A DNA stretch of 64,000 nucleotides, taken from positions 65,836,623 through 65,900,622 of the forward strand of contig CP092875.1 of assembly GCA_030710605.1 (NCBI GenBank), written 5' to 3'. This document shows positions 31,026-42,301 of the stretch, in pieces. Both the position numbers and the translations under genes were made by a program. The notes beneath the pieces were generated by a model. The model saw only the letters and a list, made by a program, of their open reading frames with translations, had not been told where the DNA came from and ran no database searches. Origin of the DNA: Cordylochernes scorpioides. Its lineage: Eukaryota; Arthropoda; Arachnida; Pseudoscorpiones; Chernetidae. Position 1 is the stretch's first letter, and each line of letters begins with the position of its first letter.

Positions 31026-31954
31026 CTTCATCGTTTGCCTCCAAAATTCTCCCGTCTGCTATAGAAAATGTTGATTGATCATCCTCGATAAATGTCTGCT
31101 GAATTTTATTTTGTTTTATATACCATGGTATATGAATCTCTCTCATTTATTTTCGATTTATTTTAGAATAATTAAAATTAAGCGTTTTCAAATTAAGAAT
31201 ACATTGATATTCAATAATAATTTAAATATTAAATGTACAGTGATTTGTGTATAAAATATCTTTGCATAAGTAATTATATATAAATTTATCTCTCTCTCTC
31301 TTATTTTGGATCAAATATATAATTTTAATTTCTCATTAAAAATATGATCTAAAAAAGAGTAATATAATATTTTAATGATTATATAACATTTCAACTTTGA
31401 ATAAAAACGCTTATATATTTTCAATTTTAATTCGTAGCTTTTTAATTTAAATTGAAACATCAAAGATTTTATAATTGAAAATTTATCATTTTTATTTTGT
31501 TGTGCAACCTTTTAAATTTTAATTGCATTTTTTTGCATATTTGTAGTCTTTGATATCCATATTAAAAAATAAAATTTATTAACAAAACGTCAATTATTAT
31601 AAATTTATTTGAAAATATTTCATCATTATATTAATTGTAATATTAGATATATGAAGGCGGTACAATAAATACGTGTTCGGTATGATTCTAAAATATTTCA
31701 ACACACCAGACATTTTAGGGCTATATACTTTTCTCAAAGTCCCTGCCATATTCAACCCCTCAAAAAAAAAAAAGTGTCGAGGTCTCCAAAATACGCCTTT
31801 GCCTCAGCAATAACTTTCCCATTTGAAAATAAGGCAGCAATTCATGCAGCTTGACCGTGACGACTAAAGATGAAAGTGGTGTTGCATTGTCATGGTGAAA
31901 AAGCAAGGAGACGGGTGTCTCCTTCAATTTCTTATTTAAGCGTTTTAACGTGTT
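31026..31954. other. AT-rich DNA, nothing recognised
   Basis: Long AT-rich stretch with a CTCTCTCTC run near 31290; no gene or element. Confidence 0.5.
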
Positions 31955-32272
31955 AACTCCGTCTTTGCTGGTCCCAAGCCCGGATGAAAAAGGAGGAGGG
32001 GGAGCAGTAACAAGCTCACTAAAAAACCTGGGCTCAGCTGGCCGGCTGATGGTATCCTGTAAGGGCTCCTAATCCAGGGATACAGGATGAGCAGCGTTTG
32101 TACTCCATGTTAAGAGCGGCTTCACATGGCGTCTGTTCCTCATGTCAGAGGCGGCCATTTCTTTTGGAGCTAAGTCGGCCTGCTACTGAGTAGTGCTCCC
32201 AGTCTTAATGACAAAGGCAGATGCATTCTACTTCACCCAGTGTGGAGATAAGAAAGAAGAAGAAGAATAACT
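31955..32272. repeat. Dispersed repeat, inverted relative to 2283
   Basis: Complement of the repeat at 2283-2690, shortened: the CCTTGATGGTGTCTGTTTGA part is missing. It ends in AGAAAGAAGAAGAAGAATAA, a simple tail as left by non-LTR retroposition. Confidence 0.6.
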
Positions 32273-32334
32273 CGCTATAGTACTGTTGAGTGATAGTTTC
32301 CAATTTTATAAGAAGTATATATATGAGAATGTGT

Positions 32335-32790
32335 GTTAACCTTCATATACCAAAAAACCGTCGTTGTGACTTTTCTGGAAGATGGAACCAACTTCATTGA
32401 AACAGATTTCCCATTATTCTTATTGCTTCTTGGTTTTCAGGGTATAATAATGAGTCCAGGTATCATTGATGGTCAAATATCAACACAAATATTCTTTGGA
32501 TCTCGAATAAATTGTTCCCAACATTGCTCTGAAGTTGAACGTCGTTTGTTGTCCTCTGTGAGAAATCACGGCACCCATCGGGACAATAACTTATTCATCT
32601 CCAACCTATCATGTAAATAAAATATTAAATACCATTGACACACCTATGGCCTCTGCTACTTCATATATCTTCGTTCGTCGATCTGAGAAAATCTTGTCGT
32701 AGACTTTTTCTCAGATATCCTCGGTAACGTCATCTTCTGGATGTTCTGGGTGATGCTAATCAAACACCGATGTTTGACCTCAATGATCAC
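32335..32790 (-). pseudogene. mariner transposase fossil
   Basis: On the minus strand, scattered frames spell the mariner pattern in order: a helix-turn-helix stretch (EVAEAIGVSM), LLSRWVPRFLTEDNKRR, SEQCWEQFIRDPKN and VPSSRKVTTTVFW. Stops and shifts separate them, and the catalytic DD34D region is largely missing. An old, dead element; its terminal repeats are not recognisable. Confidence 0.65.
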
Positions 32791-32952
32791 AAAATTTGTT
32801 AAAGGAAATATTGAAATTTGTCCATTTCCAACCACCCAGAGGTTTGATATTTTGTCAACTTACATCGTCATCTGGTTTAAGCAAATGTACTAAATTTTAA
32901 TCTTATAGGTACTCCGTAAGTACATATATTAAAATTGATCACAATATTTGGT

Positions 32953-33701
32953 TGTCAAATTATTTGACAATCAAAGCAGTTTTAATCTTCTCAGTTACGC
33001 GGGAAGAATGTTGTTTATTTGTTAAGTGAACTGATCTCCCACGTCATTGGACGAATGTGGCCATGTTTGTACATAAAAGAGGGTTAAAATGGAATGCGAG
33101 GAGTCATAGAGTGGCTTTCGAGTGGAGACGCTTAAAGCGTTCTCTGTGTGCTTGTTTGGTGATCTTCTCGCATACCTGTGAAACCCCGGTCCGCTCCTTA
33201 TCAACGCTGCAAATAAAAGATAAGTACTGTTTTTATTTTAGTAAATTAAATTTTATTGCCATCTATCGTTAATATTTTACACAAATAAATTTACTGGCAA
33301 TGCGTTTCTTTTTAAATATCATCAAATATTATCTCTACAGACCTTACTGCAATGGTATGAGTTATTGAATGAGAGGGCTTGGCTCATCAGTAGTGAACCC
33401 TCTCAGCGGTTTCGCTGAGAGGGTTCACTACTGATGAGCCAAGCCCTCTCATTCAATAACTCATACCATTGCAGTAAGGTCTGTAGAGATAATATTTGAT
33501 GATATTTAAAAAGAAACGCATTGCCAGTAAATTTATTTGTGTTTTTATTTTATTAAACAAATCGTGTTTTTTTTATTTACCCCCTTTTTGTTGTTGGTGT
33601 TGTACTCTTGAGTGTACGTTTTTCTGTGTTTTAAGTTACTCTTACTGTAGGCCCTAGTTTATTGCTTTTTGTGTGATAACCCGTAAAAGTAACTTTTGTC
33701 A
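32953..33701 (+). mobile_element. Solo LTR (family of 58189), with nested foldback MITE
   Basis: TGTCAA...TTTTGTCA ends; the 5' half shares CATTGGACGAATGTGGCCAT, GGAGACGCTTAAAG and AATAAAAGATAAGTACTG with the LTRs at 58189-58610 and 53418-53672, and the 3' half shares TAGGCCCTAGT and the TTTTGTCA end. The MITE at 33247-33545 splits it after the polyadenylation signal. No clear target duplication. Confidence 0.75.
33247..33545. mobile_element. Foldback MITE, family F, near-perfect palindrome
   Basis: 33281-33540 is an almost perfect 260-bp palindrome centred on AGCGGTTTCGCT near 33410. Outside it, GCCATCTATCGTTAATATTT on the left is the usual family end. Inserted in a solo LTR. Confidence 0.9.
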
Positions 33702-34235
33702 TGTTAACAGACATGGAAGCAGGTTAAAAAGCTTTTAAAAACAGAAAGAGTATTCTTGGAATTTTTATATCGTTTGATTTCAATATAATAAATAGAAAGA
33801 GATTGATCTTTCCACACAATTTATAAATATAGTAAAATAAAAAATTCGTTTAATAAGAATAGATTTTTTACCAAAAATTGTTTATAACACACAAAGAATG
33901 TAATATATTTTCTCCCCTTGCAATATCATAAATATTTAAAATATGTAAATAATAATTTGTATATAAAAATAGTATTTATCATCAATTTATTATCGTGATA
34001 CTCATGTTGAAGGACTGACAAGTACGAAAACTTGAAAATGAAAAGTTGAAAAATAAACTTATCCCTGGAAAAAAAAAGTAGATTTTCCTAACAACTCAAT
34101 GTTTATAACTCCTGTATAGAGTCATGTTTTAAGAGAGAAACTATCTTTCTTTATTAATTTTTCTTTAAAACAGGCCTACAGAAGACTTCTCAATGCTCGA
34201 AAGCTTTTCGTCTTGCTTGTTTTTATATAATATAC
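33702..34235. other. AT-rich DNA, nothing recognised
   Basis: No frame, repeat or motif that I can support. Confidence 0.45.
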
Positions 34236-34375
34236 ACTAATGGATAAAACATACGAAATTTGTACCTTTTATCATTTATATCGGGATTCAGACAATAACT
34301 TTGAAAGATATTTGATACAGTGACCTTTATTGAAGACACACGAGATAACCAAGTGTAAACAAGATTGCTTTTAAA
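34236..34375. mobile_element. Tc1/mariner-type MITE, truncated
   Basis: Inverted relative to 615-798: CACTAATGGATAAAAC, ATATCGGGATTCAGACAATA, GTGACCTTTATTGAAGACAC. One end is lost. A second end fragment with TTCCTTAAGTTTTGTCCATG is at 34633-34660. Confidence 0.55.
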
Positions 34376-34524
34376 AATAAAGAAGGCATATCCTGACCAG
34401 GAGCACATGTGCAATTCAGAAGGCAGAGCGCCATCTGGTGGAACAGAAATCAGCTAAACATTGATTCAGCCTATTCCCTGATATTTGGCCAACCCAATTT
34501 CTTGATAAATCAAGTAAAGCCATT

Positions 34525-34563
34525 CACGAACGCGTTTCGCGCTGTTGGCGCTCGTCAGCGTGG
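34525..34563 (-). ncRNA. Type I hammerhead ribozyme motif
   Basis: On the minus strand: stem I CCACG, core CUGACGA, stem II GCGC-CAACA-GCGC, GAAA, a minimal stem III ACGCGU, then U (cleavage position) and CGUG closing stem I. All invariant core positions fit (CUGANGA, GAAA, A15.1-U16.1, G10.1-C11.1). The tiny stem III is typical of hammerheads in Penelope-like retroelements, which work as dimers. A decayed relative with similar flanks is at 11789-11828. No reverse transcriptase frame remains nearby. Confidence 0.7.
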
Positions 34564-34692
34564 AGTAGGCTATAAAGATTGCTTTTTGTCTCCTTCTAAA
34601 TAACAGATGACCGTTGGCATCAAATACTTTACATTTCCTTAAGTTTTGTCCATGAGTGTAAAAATATAAAAATATATAAAGTAAAAAAAAAA

Positions 34693-34765
34693 TGCCCCGT
34701 GTGAGGATCGAACTCACGACCTTCAGATTATGAGACTGACGCGCTACCTACTGCGCTAACGAGGC
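34693..34765 (-). tRNA. tRNA-Met(CAU), elongator type
   Basis: 73 nt. The acceptor stem pairs GCCTCGT with ACGGGGC (one G-U), with A as discriminator. The anticodon loop is CTCATAA with CAT, and the T arm has the B box GAGTTCGATCCTC. The A box is TAGCGCAGTAGG. A run of T follows on the minus strand (A10 at 34683-34692 on the plus strand), a polymerase III terminator. No intron. Probably functional. Confidence 0.95.
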
Positions 34766-34970
34766 GACGGGAAACATCCTCATTTAGGACAATTGTATTA
34801 GCGCTTCCTGAGATTTGACCGAGATCTTTTCCGAATGGTGGCCAACGTGAGAGGGACCGCTTGCTAAGAATTACATTAGAATGAAATGACTTAAATATTT
34901 TGTCAATGTTCTCATTATATTTTACAAAATCACAAATAGAGAAACAGATTTGTTTATACAAAAATGTAAT

Positions 34971-35052
34971 GCCTTGATAAAGGTTGGCGTTCAGCCAACC
35001 GAAATATTGGCAAATAAATATTTTATTCAATCCAATAAATGCCTTTTTATTA
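34971..35052 (+). other. Hammerhead-like hairpin element
   Basis: CCTTGATAAAG, hairpin GGTTGGC-GTTCA-GCCAACC, GAAATATTGG ... CCAATAAATGCC. The same frame with a different, compensated hairpin occurs in the palindrome at 57881-58104. Two core positions of a hammerhead (C3, G8) are replaced and no stem I is seen, so it is not called a ribozyme. Confidence 0.4.
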
Positions 35053-35394
35053 TCTAGAGATAAATATATAAGCGATAACTTTATATAGGTTTTTTTTAAT
35101 GAAATGATAAATGTATGTTCGGAAAAAAGTATATATAGCTACAAATTGCCTCTTTCTCCTTCAAAAAAAAAAAAAAGATAACCGTGACATCAAAGATTTT
35201 TCACTTCCTTAAGTTTTGCCCATGAGTGTAATAAAGCCATTTTGTTCAAGGTAATGAAATATATCATATTGATATTCTAAATAGGATAACTCAAAGTTTA
35301 ACTAATATTCAACTGTCAGAGGCTATATCACTTTCAAAGCAAAACACACTAAAAAGATCAAAGTATATAATATATAATAATGTTCAGTAAAACC

Positions 35395-35561
35395 TGTCTA
35401 TAGCGCCCCCTCTTGGGACTCATCAAAATAGGGTGCTATAGAGAGTGGGTGCTATAGACAGGTCACTTTTAATGTAAATCGCATCGTACTAAGTATTTAA
35501 AATCGGGCGTTATAGAGAGGGAGGCGCTATTTAGAGGGGGCGCTATACACAGGTTGAACTG
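35395..35561. mobile_element. pogo/Tigger-type MITE
   Basis: Ends CAGTAAAACCTGTCTATAGC and GCTATACACAGGTTGAACTG are inverted; TA follows on the right. The interior repeats GGGTGCTATAGA in several directions. A sister copy is at 47919-48062. Confidence 0.7.
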
Positions 35562-35747
35562 TATAAACAATATATGTAAATATAACATAATCAAATTTAA
35601 TACAAAATTACGAGAATTTCTGATGTTCGTAAACAATAATAAATGTCGTTTTTTTTTTTAGTGTATATTTTCTGGGTGAAGTATGATTATAAAAATTATT
35701 CAAATGACTTCATTGGGAACTTCCAAGTCTTATAGGGAGTCTCTAAC

Positions 35748-35851
35748 TACTTTTCACATATATAAACATGTGATGCACTTACAGTAAAAACAGCCACCTA
35801 CTTCTACCCACCATGATTATCATGGCCTGTACCACGTATACTAGGGATAAT
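35748..35851 (+). mobile_element. tRNA-derived SINE, 5'-truncated
   Basis: Matches only the 3' third of the SINE at 18211-18520 (CTTTTCACAT, GTGATGCACTTACAG, TTCTACCCACCATGATTATC, GGCCTGTACCACGT), ending AGGGATAAT. 5' truncation is usual for retroposed copies. Confidence 0.8.
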
Positions 35852-35934
35852 TTCCCAAAGTATAAATAAAAAAAAAAAAGAAACATTATAAATTTTGAGA
35901 GAGATGTGACGTTTTATAAACCAACAATGAATTC

Positions 35935-36412
35935 TAAATTAGAAACTATTATAGACGCGTAAGATTCTTTTTGAAATTAAACAATTTCTACTGCCCTTAC
36001 TGCAATGGAAAAATTAATGGGAGGGCCTGGCTCATCAGTGGTGAACCCTCCCAGCGGTTTCGCCAGTTTAATCTACCATACCGCTGTTATATTGCATTTT
36101 TGGAACTTCCTTTTATAGTGATACTGTTGGAAGACTCTTGGAATGGGTATTTTAGATGAACTATGGACATAAGCTTTGAGGACAGTAGAATTGTATATAA
36201 TATGCTTCGAGCAATAATCGCTCTTCCGAAAATATCATTTTGAGTCTTTTATTAGAACATTTATAATGGCACTGATGAGCCAGGCCCTCCCATTAATTTT
36301 TCCATTGCAGTAAGGGCAGTAGAAATTGTTTAATTTCAAAAAGAATCTTACGCCTTTAAAATAGTTTCGAATTTTGATAACAGATGGCGCGCTAGTGCAT
36401 CATATTATAAAT
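35935..36412. mobile_element. Foldback MITE, family F (second subfamily)
   Basis: Inverted arms CGTAAGATTCTTTTTGAAAT, CTACTGCCCTTACTGCAATG, TTAATGGGAGGGCCTGGCTC; right outer end GATAACAGATGGCGCGCTAG. Interior like 13485. The right core is shortened. Confidence 0.8.
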
Positions 36413-37370
36413 GAATTCTAAGTTTAAACTTACCTAATGTTGGTTGTACTTGTAATAGTGGAATGCTTCAAGTTCGTGAAGAAATCCAGAAAGCTTTCAT
36501 CCAATCCAAACGGGAAATATCCTAAAGAACCCTTCGGCTCAATAGGCCAGAGTAGATCATGATAATCAATTCTTTAATAAAATTGACCAGTTGAGTAAAT
36601 ATTTAATGTTTGCATTGTCTTCAAATTGCATCCATATCTTCGCGCAGAAAGAATTTTAAAATGAAATTGATGCATACGATCAAATTTGTTCAAATATTTT
36701 AGTCGTATTTCTTGTATTCCAATGAGTGAGTGCTTTCTTCACATTTTAAAAAGTACATGATAACCAGTTGGTAGGAACTGAAAGATTTGTATCATGCCAT
36801 GAAATATTCTTTATTCGTGAAATCTCATGAATTTACTTTTAGATTGTTCTCAATAATGGATCATTCAGATCAAATCAATGTAATTGACAATGTGATTCAT
36901 GTAAATTCCTTTTTAAAGAAGTTTGACTTTCTTATGAGCGTCAATTATTCCAAATATTAAATATATCTTTATCACCAAAACGGTCTTTTCAAATTCAATT
37001 TTTAGCATATTTTAAAATGTTTATAGCCGGGTAAAATGGCTTCTATTTTTCTTGCTTTAATAAATTTATTACCATATTCCTTTTTTTTTTTAAACAATTG
37101 AACTTTTTTCTCTTGAATACCTGGAAAATAATATCTTTAAATCATGATATAAGCGAATTTGCTTTAAAAGTTAAGAAATTTTCAATTGACTTGATAATAT
37201 AAATTTAAGATAGTCTTTGGTGCGTTAGATAGAGTTTTTCAGTTATGATTATGGCCTCTGATGAAAATTATGATCTTTTAGATTAGTAATTTTCTATAGA
37301 AAGCTTCTTTTGGAAGAATCTTTATGAAAAAAGTCTCAAAAATCAGAATATCATAGATGAATAAAAATAT
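36413..37370. other. AT-rich DNA, nothing recognised
   Basis: No supported feature. Confidence 0.5.
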
Positions 37371-37695
37371 TGAGTTTGTTGTTGTTGTTGTCGTGTCCAA
37401 AGAAGAGCCTCAGATGTCTCCATGCATCTCTATCACAGCAGCAGCAATGTCCACTATCTTGGGTGTATAAAGCTGCTGTTCTGGGTCTAAGTCAATTTTC
37501 TGCAAGGCTGCGGCCATTGCTGGACATGAGAATATGTGAGTAGGTGTTAGTTCCACACCAGGACAGTTGTTACATGTCCTATAGGTTCTTGTGCTGCCTG
37601 GATGTATTGTCATTCCTTTATAGTGTTTTGTTCTAAGTCTTGTTATAGTTTTTGTCAGTTTTCTTTCAGAGTTTGTGGAAAGAGAATCTGCTGAA
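37371..37695 (-). pseudogene. 3' end of a LINE ORF2, 5'-truncated
   Basis: On the minus strand a frame runs from about 37690 to 37410 with ITRLRTKHYKGM, then a zinc-binding-like CNNC...THIFSC and a short acidic tail ending at TGA. This matches the C-terminal end seen after the reverse transcriptase and RNase H domains of some arthropod LINEs. A (CAA)n tail follows (37377-37393, GTT on the plus strand), a typical LINE 3' end. The enzyme domains are missing, so it is a dead, truncated copy. Confidence 0.6.
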
Positions 37696-37699
37696 ACAC

Positions 37700-39235
37700 C
37701 TTGTAGATATTAGAAAGTAGTTCTATGATCTTTAATTCTTTGACATCAGAACCATATACATGTTTCGACGATCATATCCATGATAAGATGAAATACTATC
37801 TGTTGAAATCTTTTGTTCTATGCGCATTGTATTATTTGATAATTCTTCTTCAAGGAAGTATCAGACAAATCAGGGACTCCTTCAGTACAGTAGTTGTAGT
37901 CAAAAGCGACTTTTCAGAAGATAAAGTATCTCCAAATATATTGTCTTTTTTTATATTAAAGGATATTTGAGTTCTTTTTATGGAAGATTTTGCCATAATG
38001 CTAATGATTAATTTTTAAATTGAATTCAGTTTCATAAATATACATTCATAGACAAAACTTTAAAAAGTTGTACCTTTTAGCATATATATCGGGATTCAGA
38101 CAAAATCTCTGAAAGATATTTGATATTCCTTAAATTTTGTCCCGATAAATTTTTAAATATTTTCATTATGGCTAAGAGAGAAAGTCAACATTATTTAACG
38201 ATCATTAAGAAATCAACACATTCTTGAATGTTCCTTCAAAACTTTTAAAAAGTATCTTTGACGTGTATATATTTCCTATTTTGTTATTTGGATGAAAAGA
38301 TTGACTTGATCTAACGTCTGAACTTTTTTGTTTGGGGCTATGCATTTTAGAAATTTGACTTTTTCCTTAATTACTTGTTATTGAGCTTTGAATTTATTAA
38401 ATATTCTTCTGAAATTCTGATTGTTTTTAAGAATTGGTGTAATGTTCTTTGCGCGGAAAGTTGAGAAAATATAAAGAATCAATAAAATTAGCGAAACATA
38501 TTTAAAGTAGAAGTTTTGAAATGCAATGTAAACTGATTGGATCTTGTAACATCTGCAGCGATTCTAAGATGGTCCGAGCTATACCAAATCTTGCATGATG
38601 CGTTAAGTCTTTTCCTGGAAAGATATAGGATATACATAATATCTTCTTTTCTTGAGTTCATATTTTCCTGACCGCATTCTACACTTGCTGTAAAGGCACA
38701 TCTGTTGTATATTTACTGAGAAACACTCTTTGATTTAAAAAAAATTGTTTCTGCCTTATAACAATGGTTTCAAAATTTTGCCTTGCAAATAAATTCTCAA
38801 ATTCGATCGAATTTTTAAAAGTAAAGCAACTTCAAGCCCATAAAATGGAAGATTTGAACTTAAGCTCTGATATAATGTATTTTCTATTGTTTTAAGGATT
38901 TACTTTCTATAATTTCTGTGGCCATTGACATATATTTACTTCTTAATTTGGAAGTTTAAATGCAAGCATTTATCGAACGTCGGGCGTCCTTTACTTTCAA
39001 TATAGGTAGAATGATCTTCGGGAAAACCCAACCCATATACAGAAAGAAAGAGAGTTCAAAAATAACAATTATTCCTACACACTGCAGCTATTCAATTATA
39101 ATGTTCTTCTTTATTATGATCAATGGTGGTGAGCTATCATAGTCATTATTTTTCTATTTCAATTTAGAAAATTTGCGCTGAACCTTGGCAAGGATGAAGT
39201 GGACTTCAGACCCATCACATATAAAATTAAAACTT
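37700..39235. other. AT-rich DNA with a MITE scrap
   Basis: 38043-38150 is a decayed Tc1/mariner-type MITE (GACAAAACTTT, ATATCGGGATTCAGACAAAA, TTAAATTTTGTCC). Otherwise no supported gene or repeat; the short frames are not convincing. Confidence 0.45.
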
Positions 39236-39780
39236 CCCTTGACAATGATGGAATGGTCTTCGGAACCAATGCATACAGCTAGCTCTTCCATTGACAAGGA
39301 TGGAATGGTCTTCGGAACCAATACATACAGCTAGCTCTTCCATTGACAAGGATGGAATGGTCTTTGAAACCAATGCATACAGCTAGCTCTTCCATTCACA
39401 ATGATGGAATGGTCTTCGGAACCAATACATGCAGCTAGCTCTTCCATTGACAAGGATGGAATGGTCTTTGAAACCGATGCATACAGTTAGCTCTTCCATT
39501 GACAAGGATGGAATGGTCTTTGAAACCAATGCATACAGCTAGCTCTCCCATTGACAAGGATGGAATGGTCTTAGGAACCATTACATACGTCTAGCTTTTC
39601 CATTTACAAGGATGGAATGGTCTTAGGAACCATTACATACGTCTAGCTTTTCCATTGACAAGGATGGAATAATATTTGAAACCAATACATACATTTAGCT
39701 CTTCCATTAACATGGATGGAATACTTTTTGAAACCAATACATATGCTTAGCTCTTCCATTGACAAGGATGGAAAGATTTT
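39236..39780 (+). repeat. 52-bp minisatellite, about 10 units
   Basis: Unit GACAAGGATGGAATGGTCTT, CGGAACCAATACATACAGCT, AGCTCTTCCATT (52 bp). Variants CGGAACC/TGAAACC alternate. The minus-strand frames across it are repeat by-products. Confidence 0.95.
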
Positions 39781-40177
39781 CGGACCCAAGATTTGCAAAG
39801 ATTTCAAAAACCCTATAACCCAAATTGGAAAGAATTTGAGCATATGAATAAAGATACGAGAGGATACGGCATAGAGATAAACACAAAACCAACACGAAAA
39901 TTGAAGCAAATGGAGAGGACAAACCGACCTATCACGCCCCACCAAAATATTGATTGGACCGCCGGGATTGATGGGTTGGGCCGGTCACATTGTGTCGTTC
40001 GAACTCAATATCTCATTATTGTTTCTTTGCGAATTTGAGCTAGACATTATCTCCGTTTGTGTATATTCCAGTTGATCTACGTGTGATAACTGCACAATAT
40101 ATAATAGAATAGGTTTTGCGCGACACTTTCTGAAAAATGATATATTTAAAAATAATGAGGAAAACATATTTCTTCTA

Positions 40178-40412
40178 TACTCATAGACAAAACTTAAGGA
40201 AGTTATATATTTTGATGTGTCGCCGGTCATCTATTTGTTTTTTTGTTTTTTTTTAAGGAGAAAGAGGTAATTTTATTCACACTTGATTATCTCGTGTGTC
40301 TTCAATAAAGATCACTGTGTGTATCATATATCCTTCAGAGTTATTGTCTGAATCCCGATATATACGAGTATACTAAAAGGTACAAATTATTCAAGTTTTG
40401 TTCATGAATGTA
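40178..40412. mobile_element. Tc1/mariner-type MITE
   Basis: Both ends present: ACTCATAGACAAAACTTAAG and CAAGTTTTGTTCATGAATGT, with the family interior (TCTTCAATAAAGATCACTGT, GTCTGAATCCCGATATA). Confidence 0.75.
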
Positions 40413-40868
40413 CATGGTCACTGAACTTCATGAACTCATTTTTATTTCTCAATTACCCTGAATTTTGTCATAGTTGTATAAAGAAGATTTAGGAGAGGCA
40501 AACGTCAAGATGACAAGGCAATTTTTATTTTGATCTAAAACAATCAAATACCTTCCTCATATAAAAGAACAAAAGAACCGAAAGGTCTGGGAGGTCATGT
40601 GTGTTGGAATATTACACAGAGTAACAATGGCTGAAGATGAGCTCGTGTTTGAAAAGGAACTAGTATATAATAATTAGTGTTTTGTTGTTTTCACTTCAAA
40701 TATATACCAAGATTTGATTTGTATAATTGCTATTAATAATAAATAATATGCTAAGTTAAATTGGTTACGAATTCATCCTTCTTACTTACTTTAATTACAT
40801 AACAATATGTTGCTAGGACATCCTACTAAGCCCAGCTAAATGATAACAGACAAAGAGACAAAGTCGTA
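40413..40868. other. AT-rich DNA, nothing recognised
   Basis: No supported feature. Confidence 0.45.
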
Positions 40869-41042
40869 TTGTTAGCTTCATGGCAACTCTCTTCTTATTG
40901 TTAGCTTCATGGCAACTCTCTTCTTATTGTTAGCTTCATGGCAACTCTCTTCCTATTGTTAGCTTCATGGCAACTCTCTTCCTATTGTTAGCTTCATGGC
41001 AACTCTCTTCCTATTGTTAGCTTCATGGCAACTCTCTTCCTT
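40869..41042 (+). repeat. 29-bp minisatellite, 6 near-identical units
   Basis: Unit TTGTTAGCTTCATGGCAACT plus CTCTTCYTA (29 bp), six copies that differ only at one C/T position, hence very recent. Confidence 0.95.
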
Positions 41043-41140
41043 TGTGTGCCTCAGATGTCCCTATCAACAGGAAACGTACCGAATTTCTCCGTCTAAGGAG
41101 ATATGTACCACCACCACATTTATTTAAAGATTCTTTAATT

Positions 41141-41285
41141 CAGTATAACCTCCCATAAGAGACCACCTGAAATATATGGATACTTCTGGTCTCTCTCAGA
41201 AGAGATGGTCTTCTATTGGAGGTTAGATTAGATCAGTTCAAGTCATTTTTATCTTACAAAGTGGACGTTTGTGGGAGGTTTATTT
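41141..41285. mobile_element. pogo/Tigger-type MITE
   Basis: Starts CAGTATAACCTCCCATAAGA, ends in GTTTGTGGGAGGTTTATT; GAGACC and GGTCTC repeats inside. Less well preserved than 14260-14432. Confidence 0.5.
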
Positions 41286-41890
41286 CAATGCAGTTAAGTT
41301 GAGCGACAGACAATGAATTAGGTAAATCAGCAGAGTGAACGTATCAAATACAAGAACTCCCTCCACACGACAGCCAGTATATTAAATCAGCTGCCCAATT
41401 TACCGATCATTTATCAATTGACACACAGAGTAAATAATTCCGTGGAGCCAGATGGCCAATTAGCCAAGCAGGTGTCGTTTGGTTAGAAATGACGTCTGCG
41501 TTGTTTTTCCAGCGCAGTGATTGGCGGTTTGCGTGCCCCCCCTCGGTGTCGACGTTGGCGTATATGGATTCTATGTTTCCAGTACCTCACACATCCCTCG
41601 TCTTCAATTACAACAAAATGATACTGGATATAAACAATAGAAAGATTGAACAAACGCCTCAACCGGAAAGTCTGAGAAAATCTCGTTTAATCGTAAATTC
41701 AACTTCCAATTTGTGTTAAAATAGTATACTAAATAAGCCCTAACTATTGTGATAAAATTTAAAGAGAATTCAGAGAGTAGAGAGAGAGAGTTGATATGTA
41801 AATATGAATTAGGAAAACTACCAATTTTGTTATTATTTTTACAATAACTGATGGTAAATTACGATGGAAAATTTATTGTTTAATCACCAA
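41286..41890. other. Unassigned DNA
   Basis: 41495-41580 is GC-richer with a reversed CCAAT box (GTGATTGGCGG); a 76-codon frame there (41489-41719) is of no known family. Otherwise AT-rich. Confidence 0.4.
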
Positions 41891-42301
41891 TCTCTATATA
41901 TATAAAAGTCAATTCCTGTCTGTCTGTCTGTCTGTTTCGCGATAAACTCAAAAACTACTGAACCAATTGGTTCCAAATTTTGCATGTCGCTTTTTATAAA
42001 CCTGAGGAAAATTTTGGCTACATTTTGCTTATTATTTTTGGCTATTTCTTTTTTTAATTTGAAGAACTATTTTTTTACGCGGACTAATCCGGAATGGAAT
42101 GAATACCTAAATATGGCCATTTTTTTTAAAGCATCGGTGGCTTAGTGGTAGAATGCAGGCCTGCCACGCGGGCGGCCCGGGTTCGATTCCCGGCCGATGC
42201 ATTTTTTTTTTACAATTTTTAAAACTAATTTATAAAAAATATAATATAAATATATACTATTATATCAACTATATGAATTAAATCAAATACCTAAACACTA
42301 A
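41891..42301 (+). mobile_element. Helitron H4 fragment carrying tRNA-Gly
   Basis: Starts A|TCTCTATATATATAAAAGTC, then (CTGT)n and TTTCGCGATAAACTC. It holds a tRNA-Gly gene and lacks a 3' hairpin, ending where H5 begins. The body is ~95% like H5 by eye. Confidence 0.6.
42131..42201 (+). tRNA. tRNA-Gly(GCC), damaged anticodon stem
   Basis: 71 nt, GCATCGG pairing CCGATGC, A discriminator, loop CTGCCAC with anticodon GCC, B box GGTTCGATTCC. Compared with the copy at 42541 the 5' anticodon stem reads CAGGC instead of CTCGC, breaking two of five pairs. T10 terminator follows. Probably a pseudo-tRNA or poorly folding copy. Confidence 0.8.

Noticed and set aside
32333..32620. 95-codon plus-strand frame
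   Set aside because: It is the antisense of the mariner fossil read on the minus strand.
39643..39945. 100-codon minus-strand frame
   Set aside because: By-product of the 52-bp minisatellite.
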